Virus record (IMG/VR): IMGVR_UViG_3300025044_000053
Location: 1 to 40,938 of that record
Length of the DNA: 40,938 bases
Origin: a virus
Direction: 5' to 3' (one strand)
How positions within the stretch are numbered: the first letter of the stretch is position 1; each line of letters starts with the position of its first letter. Shown piece by piece: positions 29,258 to 40,300 of the stretch. The notes below the pieces were generated by a model that was not told where the DNA came from, did not search any database, and saw only the letters and a program-made list of their open reading frames with translations. The translations under genes and the position numbers were made by a program.

Positions 29258-30093
29258 TGGGTTGGAATCCGGTTAAATCTATAAAGAAGGCTGTTAAGAA
29301 AGTCACTGGCGGCATTAAAAAAGTATTTAGTGGCGTGAAAAAAATTGGCAGCAAAGTAGTGGATGGCTTGCGCTCCGTTGGCAGGGAGGTAAAGCGATTT
29401 GCTAAATCCGACTTAGGCAAAATTGTGATTGCGGCTGCGCTTATTTACGTGGGTGGCGCGGCATATTTAGCAATGAATAGCGCTGGCACAATGTCGTTTG
29501 CAAGCGCACTTGCATCACCTGGTGCTGTAGTCGGACAACTCGGGATTGGCGCCGGAGCTGGAACAAGTGCATCTGGCGGCGCCGCCACTGGTACGGCGGG
29601 TGGCGCGGCCACTGCGGGCGGTGTTGCCACAGCGGATGCGGCGGCAGCTGCAGGTGTTTCATCTGGCTTATCTACTACGGCCGCAAACCTTGGATTGAAT
29701 GGTGGTGCGGTAACTGGTGTTAGCGGCGCAGGGGTTGGTGTTGGCACTGGTACTGGTGTTGGCACGGGAGTTGGTGCTAGCTCAGGCATGCTTAGTGAGG
29801 GTATGAAATACGGCGCAATGATGGTCGGTGGCAATATGGCGTCTGGCGCCATGCAAGCGAAGGGCGCGGTGGAGGCCGAGAAAGAGGCGGAGAAAGCCCG
29901 CCAGCGCTACATCGATGGCAATGTAGTGCCTGATGTGAATTTCGATAATGTCGCCGGCTATAAATATAACCCAATGACAGGCTCGGACGCGGCGGAATCT
30001 ACCGAGGCGTACTTGCCTGAAAACTTGCGTGTTAACGAAAACCTGAACAACAAGTACACAAGCCAAGGCTTGCTGACTCAAGGGGCGTCATAA
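29257..30093 (+). CDS. Internal virion protein, Lys-rich start and Gly/Ala-rich middle
   Basis: A 278-residue protein. Residues 1-50 are a repeated amphipathic Lys-rich segment (KSIKKAVKKVTGGIKKVFSG, VKKIGSKVVDG). A hydrophobic helix follows (about 56-75, LGKIVIAAALIYVGGAAYL), then Gly/Ala/Thr/Val repeats (about 90-185). The chain ends QGLLTQGAS. ATG overlaps the previous stop. The membrane-active look suggests that it forms part of the ejection channel. No enzyme domain seen. Confidence 0.65.
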   Translation: MGWNPVKSIKKAVKKVTGGIKKVFSGVKKIGSKVVDGLRSVGREVKRFAKSDLGKIVIAAALIYVGGAAYLAMNSAGTMSFASALASPGAVVGQLGIGAGAGTSASGGAATGTAGGAATAGGVATADAAAAAGVSSGLSTTAANLGLNGGAVTGVSGAGVGVGTGTGVGTGVGASSGMLSEGMKYGAMMVGGNMASGAMQAKGAVEAEKEAEKARQRYIDGNVVPDVNFDNVAGYKYNPMTGSDAAESTEAYLPENLRVNENLNNKYTSQGLLTQGAS

Positions 30094-30596
30094 TGGATAA
30101 GGGCTTACTTTCTCAGGCGGGTGAAACTGAGCAGCAGACAGAACAGGCGCAATTACCTAATGATGCCGGCACAGCTTCCCCGGAAGAAGAGCAGATTATG
30201 GATCAAGCGCTAGCAGAAGTTGGCAACATGATTTACCAGTCTGACGAGGCGAACGCTTCAATACTGGAAATGCTTAATTCTGGCGGTGAAGTGCCGGTGG
30301 CGGTCGGTATGGTTGTTAGTCAGATTGTCGAGGTCGTTGATAAAAAAATGGACCTACCAGAAGATTTTATTTTGCCGCTAGCAGAGGCGACAACCATGAT
30401 GCTAGTAGAAATGGCCGACACCGCAGGCATTGTAGAAACCAACGATGATGTTATTGAGCAATCGTTAATGGCGGCGGCGAAGAATCTTGCACAGGATTAC
30501 GACTTAGACCCCGCCGCACTTCAATCGGCGGCGGCTGATCCTGAACTGGCACCTGAAATTGATCGCGTAGGGGGTATGTATGCCGGGCAGAGCTGA
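30093..30596 (+). CDS. Internal virion protein, acidic
   Basis: A 167-residue acidic protein: MDKGLLSQAGETEQQTEQAQ, then VPVAVGMVVSQIVEVVDKKM and ATTMMLVEMADTAGIV. Helical, with a GLLSQ motif at residues 4-8. Stop overlaps the next gene by 17 bases. Probably a partner in the ejection module; no known domain. Confidence 0.6.
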   Translation: MDKGLLSQAGETEQQTEQAQLPNDAGTASPEEEQIMDQALAEVGNMIYQSDEANASILEMLNSGGEVPVAVGMVVSQIVEVVDKKMDLPEDFILPLAEATTMMLVEMADTAGIVETNDDVIEQSLMAAAKNLAQDYDLDPAALQSAAADPELAPEIDRVGGMYAGQS

Positions 30597-31281
30597 GTAT
30601 GGTTTATTAGCAGGTCTTGGGCAGGGCATCGCGCAAGCTGGACAAATGGCTTATGCCGATCACTTGCAGCAAATGCGCGAGGCTCGCTTAGCTAAAATCG
30701 CGTCCGAGGCGGCAGACGGCAAGTTTGCCCGCGACAAAGAGTTGCTTGGCATGGAAACTGCAAATCGCCGCGAGGAGCTGGATATTCGCAATGAGGCTGA
30801 GCTAGGTTTGGTTGATGCTCGCGCCAACACTGATGTAAAAAGCAAAAAGGAATTAGCTGATTACTATATTTCTAAAGGTCTTGGCGCTGACGGTCGCGCG
30901 ATTAAATCTTATACGCCTAAATTTAAAGCAATCAGCGATGGCTATGGCGTGGTGACTGGGTATGTCGATGAAAATAGCGGCAAGGCGATTGATTTAACAA
31001 CCAAAGAGGGTAGAGCTGAGTGGGAAGCATATCAGTCATTTTTGCGCGGAGGCGTTGATATAGGCCCACCTAAAAAGGATCAGCCAGAAAATCCTCCGCC
31101 AAAAGTGGCGCCGCCGCCTCGGGCTGTTTCTCCAGCTGCTCACACCCCTCCATCTCAGCAATTACCGGCTAATGTGGGGCTCTTGAGTCAGGGGCTATCT
31201 TCGGCTGGTAAGTGGGCTTCTGACGCACTTTACAATATTGCTCCTGACGGGATTCGCGCAGCGCGTGATGGCCGCTTGTAA
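30580..31281 (+). CDS. Internal virion protein with Pro-rich C-terminal part
   Basis: A 233-residue protein. N-terminal LLAGLGQGIAQAGQMAYADH and a helical charged stretch (about 25-90, LQQMREARLAKIASEAADGK) are followed by a beta part with GYGVVTGYVDENSGKAIDLT (about 123-143). Then come a Pro-rich linker (QPENPPPKVAPPPRA) and NVGLLSQGLS near the end. It is the last gene before the giant protein, 51 bases away. The layout fits a virion-associated linker protein. Confidence 0.6.
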   Translation: MPGRAEYGLLAGLGQGIAQAGQMAYADHLQQMREARLAKIASEAADGKFARDKELLGMETANRREELDIRNEAELGLVDARANTDVKSKKELADYYISKGLGADGRAIKSYTPKFKAISDGYGVVTGYVDENSGKAIDLTTKEGRAEWEAYQSFLRGGVDIGPPKKDQPENPPPKVAPPPRAVSPAAHTPPSQQLPANVGLLSQGLSSAGKWASDALYNIAPDGIRAARDGRL

Positions 31282-31332
31282 TGACTTTAAAAGCTAAAAA
31301 ATTTATTTAATATATTATGGCGCGGTGCATTT
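31282..31332 (+). promoter_or_regulatory. AT-rich leader before the giant gene
   Basis: 51 bases, very AT-rich. TATTAT at 31313-31318 resembles a -10 box, but the nearest -35-like sequence (TTTAAA, 31286-31291) is 21 bases away. It may help start or re-start transcription; weak evidence. The ATG at 31333 has no good binding site, only GGTG. Confidence 0.25.
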
Positions 31333-34300
31333 ATGGCTTACAGAACGGCAGAAGATTATTGGCGAGCGTTTGGGGAATACGCACAAGCTAATCCGATTGA
31401 TGCGCCAGATATTAATGAGGATGGGGAAGAATCAAGCACCAAAAGCCAACAGGGAATGCTTGGTAATTTTGCTGATTCGGCTCAAATGGGAATGAGTCGC
31501 GGCGTAGGTGGATTGTTTACGCTAGCCGATAGTCTCACGGGTGTTGGCGATGGCGCCGCGCAATATTTCTATGGCTTGGCCGACGACCAAACAAAAACAA
31601 TGTCCGACGACTACAAAGCGTCAATGGGCAAAAGTATTATTGATCGTGATGAAAGCGGCAATATTGTGCTTGGTGATGGCGCTACAGATATTAACTCACT
31701 TGTGAATTTGTTTGGGCAGGGCGCGGGGAGCCTCGCTTTATCTGCGCTGCCAGGTGGCGCTTTAGGTGTGGGTGCTAGATTGCTTGGCGCGACCAGAGGC
31801 CTTGCCGGAGTTGCCGGTCAAGCTGGCTTTATTGCTGGTGGTGCGGGTTCGGCTCAAGGCCTTGCAGGTAAAGATGCCTATGATACCGTCCTGCAAATGG
31901 ACAGAGACAAAGTGTATAAAAGCGCAGCATTCAACGAGCTGTGGAACTCTTCCTTATATGATGAAAGCGCTGACGAACAAACGAATGCTGACCGCATCGT
32001 CACTCAGTTGGCAGAAAATGCGCGTGATGAGGTAATCCGCGATCCCGAATTAGCCGCGGTAAACGTAGGCTTAGAAATGGTTGTTGGTAAAGTTGCCAAG
32101 GGCTTGTTTTCTGGCACGTTAGCGAAAAGCCGTAAAGGCAATACTCTCATCGCTGGAGCTAGTGAGGCTGGGCAAGAGTTTGGGCAAGAATATGTTTCTG
32201 CCACCACTATCAATGATCAGCTTCGCGAAATAGACCCGACAATAACTAACGACAATGCGCTACCTCAAGCGTTAACCGGCAGTATTGCAGGCTTTGCGAT
32301 AGGCGCTCCATTGGGTGCCGTAGGCAGGGTTGATAGGGCGGTAAACGATGCGCGCAAAGCTACCGCCAAGGCTGGTGGTGACGCGCTTGAGCAAGAGTTA
32401 AGTGCAGCAGACGCCCTTGCTGGCGATGTTGGTAGCAATCGCACAAGTGTAAATACTGATTTTGATATTGAATCGCTTAACGAGCAATTACGCACGCCAA
32501 CAACCGATTATAGCCAATACGACACACCCATTGGTCGTCGTGATGCGCAAACCGGTCGACCTACTGGTGAAGTAGTTGACGGTATCGACGGTGATATTGA
32601 GGTTATGCGTCAGGCTGGCGATAAAGAAGCCGTCGACAAGCTCACTAGAGCCAAAAAGATATTGGAGCGCGCGTTTGTTGCGAAACAAGCTGGCCGCGAA
32701 GGGATGGCAAAACGTCTGTATGAAAACGGGGCTGCGCTTTATGAGGATGTTGTTGGCGAGGCGCCGTATTCTGAATGGTATCGCGAAGGCGAGTTTGTAC
32801 CTGCCGACAATACTGACGCGAATAATGCAGCTAGTGATGCGCCAAGATTGGAGCGCTTTGATGAATTTGAGCAGGCGCCGGAAGGGAGTGCGGCGACACC
32901 TGAATCACCTTTAGGTATTGGGCAGGGGCCGTATATTGGCCGCGATGCCAATTTAGGTATTGAAGATCAAAACCGCGCAGGCGGCGTAATAATTGCCGGA
33001 ATGCCGGAAGACTACCGCCAGCGCCGAGAGCAAAAAACAAAAGCGAACCAAGAGGCTTATGAAGGTCAGTTTGCCGCGCCTGATGACGCAAGAATAAATG
33101 CGGGGCTTGAAGCCGCAGCGATCGGCAAAGGGCAGGCGCGTGACGCTACGGTAGAGCGACTACCTAATGCAATTGATACGCCGCAACTTGATGCTGTTCG
33201 CGCACAAGGCCTAGACGATCGCTTCGCAAACCCTGAGTACCGTGAGCGCTTGCCTGTAATGGCAAGTGAGTTGATTGAGGGTGGCGGCATTGCCTTACTT
33301 ACGGATGATAACGGCGCAATCAACGGTCGCACTAAATCTCAAAACCCTGACTGGTTTAAGAATAATGGCGACCTGCCTAGTGCCGGCTTTGTTAGGGCTG
33401 CAGTAAATAAGGCGCTTGAAGGCAAGAAAATGGGGCCAAAACAGGTGCGCGCCATTTCTGCGATGATGGATGCTATCGACGCAGACCGTGACCGCTACGA
33501 TGGGCCAGATACCCGAAGCGACTGGGAATCTCTCTTTGATGAGGCTTCATTCTTAGATTCTGTTGACCCTACAACCGAAACCAGTGTCGATAACTGGATT
33601 GGTGAGAGTGGCGCTTATTTGTTTGATGCGGGTGAAAACGCACCACTACGCACAGTAGCTATGCTGTGGGATGAGGCTTTAGATCGCGGCGTGTCGCAAT
33701 CTGAACTAGAATCAATCGACAAGCAAACCGACACCAATGAATCACTAGCGAGTGCTATTTATGAGCGAATCAAAGGGAACACCGAAACCGTCACTAGCCG
33801 AGATAATGGCGACGGTCGAGCGGATCAAGCCCAAGCGGGCAGCGATGCGGGAGAAATTCAGAGCGGAACAGAAAGCGAACAGTTCAACCTCGCCCAGCAA
33901 ACCGAGCAAGAGCTAGCCGCGCAAGCTGCTGCGCAATCTCAAGCAGAACAAGCTGAGGCTAAGCAGGCTCAAAAAGCCGAGGCAGACAAGGATGTTAGCG
34001 ACTTCAATCTAACCGGCTCCGACCGGGCGGCAGACGTTGCCGCCGCACGCGGGCAAACCTCATTGCTCGACGCTTCTAGTGAATCACAAACCACTCAATC
34101 TGAGGGTCAAAGCGATTTGACCGCAAGTAGTGCGCCTCAAAATGCAGGCGGGGAAGTAAGCGGGGAAGTAAGCGGGGAAGTAAGCGGGGAAGTACGCGGG
34201 GAAAAGCTTAATGACGAGTGGACAGCTTTTAGTGATGCTTCTGGTACTAAAAATATTCCAAGAAGCGATATGCCGCAAGTTAAAGCGGAGCATCGTGGCG

Positions 34301-37300
34301 CGCTGGCTAATTTCCTTAAAGCACGAGGAATTACAGGAGCCGAAGAAACCGTCCCAGCGGCCTCGTTAAAGGCTACTCAGTCTGAATTTTCCGAGGCCAA
34401 GGTACAGAAGGCCAAAGAGTTTACCGGTGGTGACCGCGCTATTCTTGTGTCTGGTGACGGCCATGTTCTTGATGGTCACCATCAGTGGATGGCAAAGCGC
34501 GACAACGGCGAGGACGTGCGTGTTATTCGCCTTGATGCGCCCATTGAATCGTTACTAGAGCAAATCAAAGAGTTTCCGAGTGTTGAGCAATCGGATGGCA
34601 GCAAAGCCAGCGATGCAAAACCTGCTGAATCAAGTGCCAGTCAAGAGCCGAAAGCCACGAATGACGAGGGCTACAGCGAAATAATTGAAGAAAAGGGCGC
34701 TGACAATCAAGAGCTGCCGGCGCTACCGGATGACGGTTATAACTATGACCACCATAAATCGGTATTTGTCGCCATTACAGAAAGTGGTGATGCCGTTCAA
34801 GCTGATGATGTTCGCGCTTCTTTTGAAACTTTAGTTTCTGATCCCGACGCCATTAAAAAACAGTTAAGCAAGCTAACCATTAAGCAGTTGACGCCTATTG
34901 CTCGCCCTAATTTTAGTGGCGAGAAGAAAAATAGCTTAGTCGATATGGCATTCAAAAAAATGATTACCGACTATGAGTGGTTGACGGTGCATGAAGCCTT
35001 TATGACTAGCACCGGGGGCTATGATTTAGAGTCGAAAATCAGTGATGCGCGCAAACGGCTAGACGGTTTAACACAGAAGGATTTGCGCCAATATGCAGAT
35101 GACCGCAAAGCTGCAGTTGAGGAGCGTAAGGCGCAAATTACCGCGCTCAATAAGTCCTTAAAAACCCCGGAAACGCTCGAAGAATTTGAGGCATTCGTTC
35201 AATACAAAGGTAAAGATAAGTTTAGCCCGGAACAATTGCGCCAGTACGACGCACTGAAAGCCGGTAAAACCATTGAAGAAATGGACGCGGAGCGCGCAGC
35301 GAAAGCCGTTAAGTCTGGGCTGGATGTTGACGATGAGCTGGACATTAATCCTATTGAAGAAAGCGTGCACGGCAAAACCGGCGAGCCTATATTTAATGTG
35401 AGCCTGCAAACTCGTCTAGGAAAAGACAAGTTTAAGGAAGCGGCCGGAATGGCGCGCTCTATGGGCGGCGGCTACTGGAAAGGTAATTTTTATTTTAAAT
35501 CCCGCGAAGATGCCGAGTTATTCACCGGATGGCTGCAGGGCGAGGATGTTGATAACAGTGACAAGGTTGCTGAGCGGCAAGCCGACAAGCAAGATCGCCG
35601 AGTATCTAAGCTCCGTGAGTTAGCAGCTAAAACCGAAGAAAAAGCCAATGAAAAATTGGGTGCTAATCGCCAAACCAATACCGCGCGCCGCGCAAGAATG
35701 GCGGCAAGCGCCGAAAATAGCGCAGCTCGTGAAATTGAATATGCCCGCATTCTACGCAATGTGGCTGACGCGGTAGATGCAGGTAACGCGCCATTCTTGG
35801 CAAACCTGAGCGCAACTACCCAGCTGAGCGAATTACTTAGTATTAAGCGCTTAGCCATCCCGTCTTCTATGCGCAACGACCCTAATTACGATGGGTACAG
35901 TTCTAGCCAAGGTGATTTGAAAAAAGGCATAACAGTTGATGATTATGCCCCTTTGATTGAAATGCCTCGCTACGCAATGTACGGCGAAATGGTTGTTGAT
36001 CTTGGTCGAGATATTGCCAACATCGCGGGATTAAAGCGTCTAAGCGACCAGCTCATCAAAGAGGGTGGGAAAGCGAAAGATAAGATTGCTATATCACCTG
36101 ATGCCGTGGCAAAGATTAAAGCGAAAGTGGGTAAGTATTACACCAATAAATATGGCCGTAGAGAAAAGTTTGCACTCCCCTGGCAGCTTGAGCGCCAAGC
36201 CGAACAGATTGGTCGCCTTGAGCGAATGGGTATCGCAACAGGTGAACATTTGCGTGCCGCTATTCGCGAGCTTGACGCCATAGAGCAGTCTAGTGAAAAG
36301 GTAAAACTTGATCCATTACGGGATAAAGAGCGGGCATTGGTCGGAAAGAAAATAGCTGGCTTCTTCCCGACTCCTGAACCTGTAGTCGAACGCCTTTTGG
36401 ATGAAGCGGATATTCAGCCTGGCATGAAGGTGCTTGAGCCTTCTGCGGGCAAGGGCGATATAGCTGATGCGATTAGAGAAGCTAATCCAGACGCCGAGTT
36501 GGAAGTGGTGGAAATTGATTCATCATTGCGGGATCTATTGGCGGCAAAAGGGTATGAACCAGCTGGCCGGGACTTCCTTGAGCAAGAAGGCGAGTACGAC
36601 CGAATTGTAATGAACCCGCCATTTGAGAAAAACGCGGATATTGAGCACATTCGTCACGCCTACTCATTGTTGAAGCCGGGCGGCCGGCTTGTGGCTGTTA
36701 CTTCCGGCATGGCCGGTCATCGAAGCGATAAAGTTAATAGCGAATTTAAGGCGTGGGTTGAGGAAATAGGCGGCGTCATGGAGCCGCTGCCTGATGGCTC
36801 GTTTAAATCATCATTCCGGCCAACAGGCGTAAGTACGCAGTTGGTAGTTATGGATAAGCCGGAGATTCTATACTCACGCTCCGCGGCTAACGAGGCCGGC
36901 GCAACACCTAAAGGCGTAGGCTTGGGATCGGCAAAAATTGCCATTAACAAATTCCTCAAGCAATATACGGGCGCTAATGATGTAACTGTTAAGGTATTTC
37001 GCACCCATGAAGAAGCCCACGGATCGGCAGCACCATTCAGAACAAAAGGAGGGTACGACCCCGAAACCGATACATTATTTATCTATACCGAAGCACTTGA
37101 TTCCATTGCCGACCTCGAAGAAACCTTGCGTCACGAATTACTCGTGCATAAAGGGTTGGGATTTGTTGACCCTGCTACTTTGTCCGAGTTTCTTACTTCA
37201 CTTCGTAACGCGGCCAAAGATTCACCGGAGCTTGAGGCGCTATATAACGAGGTGGAGCGCGTAGAAGATGGTCGCTCCGACGCACTAAAAGCCGAAGAAA

Positions 37301-40300
37301 TATTAGCTCGCATCGCACAAGACCGTTTGTCGTTCTCCGATAAGGTCTGGAATAGGATTGTGTTAGCTGTTCAGCGCTTGATGAACCGCATGTTTGGGAG
37401 AGATATTTCAGCTCGTCGCCAAGGCCGCGACCTTGTTTACCGTATAGGCGAAGCTTTTGCGGAGGGCAAGCGGGCAGGGCGCCGTGAAACCAGTGACATG
37501 TTTAACCAGTCGGTGTACCACGGCACCGGGCATGATTTCGATAATTTCAGTCTTGATGCGATTGGCTCCGGCGAGGGCGCTCAAGCTTATGGCTGGGGTT
37601 TGTATTTTGCTGGTAAGCGCGCTGTCGCTGAATACTACCGCGATTATCAAACCGATGGTGACTCATCCAAAGGCAATCTTTATCAAGCTGATATTCCAGA
37701 AGATAGTGAGCTGCTTGATTGGGATAAGCCTCTTAGAGAGCAGTCAGCCAAAATTAAATCTGCGTTTTCTAATGCGGCCGGAAACTTGGGAAGGTTTAAA
37801 AACGACACTGGTGGTGAGGCGTATCTGCGTCTTGCTGTTGATTTTGGTGGCGTAAATGCGCCGCGGTCGATGGATGCCGGAAAACAAGCGAGCATGGTAT
37901 TGAGCTCGGTCGGAATTCCTGGCCTTCGCTATAGTGATGCCGGTAGCCGTATCATTGGCGGCAAGGATGGAACCTATAACTATGTCATTTGGGATGAAGA
38001 CCGGGTAACTGTTGAGGCGGTAAACGACGAGCTTCGCCAGGCTGAAACTCGGATGATGTACTCGCGCACCGCCGAGCTAGACCCGGATCGCGAAGTAGAG
38101 GTAGCTCCACGCACAGCTTATGACGAGGCTTTTGATAGCCTAGGGAATAAAGATAAGACTGTTTTTCAAAGGGCAAAGCAAGCGTTGCGGCGGGAATTTA
38201 CCGCTGGAGGGTTGCTGCCACAAGATGTTTTCAAAGCTAAAATTGACCGCGATGCAAAACTAAACGGCATGGAATTCGACATTACTAAGCGGTTAAGCGG
38301 TTTTGAGCATTCGGTTTTGACTGGGTATGGTAAATCATTTGATAAGCTCTCTGACGAGGAAAAAGCGGCGATTAATGAGTCGCTGGGCGGTAGTGATGTG
38401 AACACGGACATACCTGAAGTTGTGCGCGAAGAAATAATAAAAATGCGCATTGTTATAAAGTCTTTGTCAAAAGAATATGCAGCTCACTTAGAGAGTGAGA
38501 TTAGTGGCATGAAGTCAGACCTAAGTGAGAAAGAGCAGGGCATCTTCAATGCAGTGCTGGAAGCTCGAAAAATTGAGCCAAAATCGGATAAACCGGCTGA
38601 CAAAGCTGTCGCGACCAAAAAGCAGAATGAGATTATTCAGGCAGCGATTAAAGAGTCTGGGCTGCGCCTTGAAACCGGTACGGCGATGGCCAAGGTTCGC
38701 GCTATATCGGAAAAAGCGGCCTTACTTCAAACCGTGCTTAATAATTTAGATACTTATGTTCATCGTTCTTATCGTGCATTTGATGATCCCACTTGGCCCA
38801 AAAAAGTACCAAGAGAGGTGTTTGATGCCGCAGCAAAATATTTAGAACAGCAATATGCAGAAGGTGGCGATGTAACCAGCGAGATTCAACGTAAAGTCAC
38901 TCAAGTTATTGAGCTTATGCTGGAGGAAGGGACGGCATTTGACAGCTTGGAAGGTTTTATTAAGGAGTCTAAGCTTGGCGCCAAAGATTTAAGTGTGTTG
39001 CAGCGTCGGAAGCAAATAGCGCCCGAAATTCGAGCTCTATTGGGAGAGTACACCGACCCTAAAATAAACTTCACCAAGTCGGTTACAAAAATGAGCCGAC
39101 TGGTAATGAATCAAAAATTTCTTGATCGCGTTAAGGAGCTAGGCTTAGCGCAAGGATTTTTGTTCACAGAAGAAAATCGTCCACTAGATGCAACTCGCCT
39201 TATCGCTGCTGATGGCTCGGAGGTTTATGCACCGTTGAATGGGTACTACACATACCCAGAGATAGACCAGGCATTTAAGGATGTGCTTGGTAAAGAGCAG
39301 ATGGGCGATTTAATGCGAACGATTATCCGATGGAATGGCATGGTTAAGTATGGGAAGACAGTGCTTTCACCAACAACCGCATTTCGCAACTGGATGAGTG
39401 CGGCCTTTTTCGCAATGGCCAATGGCCACTTTGACCTCACGCAAATGCGTAAATCGCTATCTTCAATGCGTGAATACTTCACTCACCAAGAAGGAAAGGA
39501 CGGGTATCTTCGGAAGCTAAAAGAGCTGGGTGTTATTTACGATACGCCATATGCCGGCGAAATGATGGACTTATTGTCTGACTCGCAGCTAGAAAGCTCT
39601 TTGTTTGATAAAAAACCGTTCTCAAATATTCGCAAGGCAAATGAGTACGCCCAAAAATTTTATCAGTATGGTGATGATTTCTGGAAGATCATTGGCTATG
39701 AGAACGAAAAAGCCATGCTGATAAAGCACAAAGGGTTGAGTGAGGCTGATGCGGAGCTTGAGGCCGCTGAGCGCATTCGTAACACCTATCCAACTTATTC
39801 AATGACTGGGCGTGCGGTGCAGCGTTTGCGGCGATTCCCGTTGGCAGGAACATTTGTTTCATTCCCTGCGGAGATAATTAGAACCAGCTTTCATATGCTG
39901 CGTTACTTAAGGGAAGATATGAAGACAAGTCCGGCATACGCCCGTCGCAAGATTGCCGGTTTGGCTTTGGCGTCTGCTGGGATATACGGCATTCAAGCCT
40001 TGAGCATGGCAATGATGGGGATGGATGATGACGAGGAAGAGGCGTTCAGGGATATGGCTCCCGAGTGGGCTGAAAACTCGAATTTAATGGCTCTGGGGCG
40101 CAACGAGAAAGGGCAGATTCAAGTTCTGGATATGAGCTTCTTAGACCCATATAACTACTGGAAGCGGCCAATTAACGCCATTCTTCGCGGTCAGCCGATG
40201 GGAGATATGATCACCGATTCGGCGCGAGAAATGCTACAACCGTTCTTTGGGCAGGATATTGCTTTTGGAGCGATCATGGAGGCGGTTAATAACAAGAAGG

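Noticed and set aside
34084-34293. Minus-strand frame with repeated FPAY units
   Set aside because: It is only the reverse reading of the 12-bp tandem repeat inside the giant gene.
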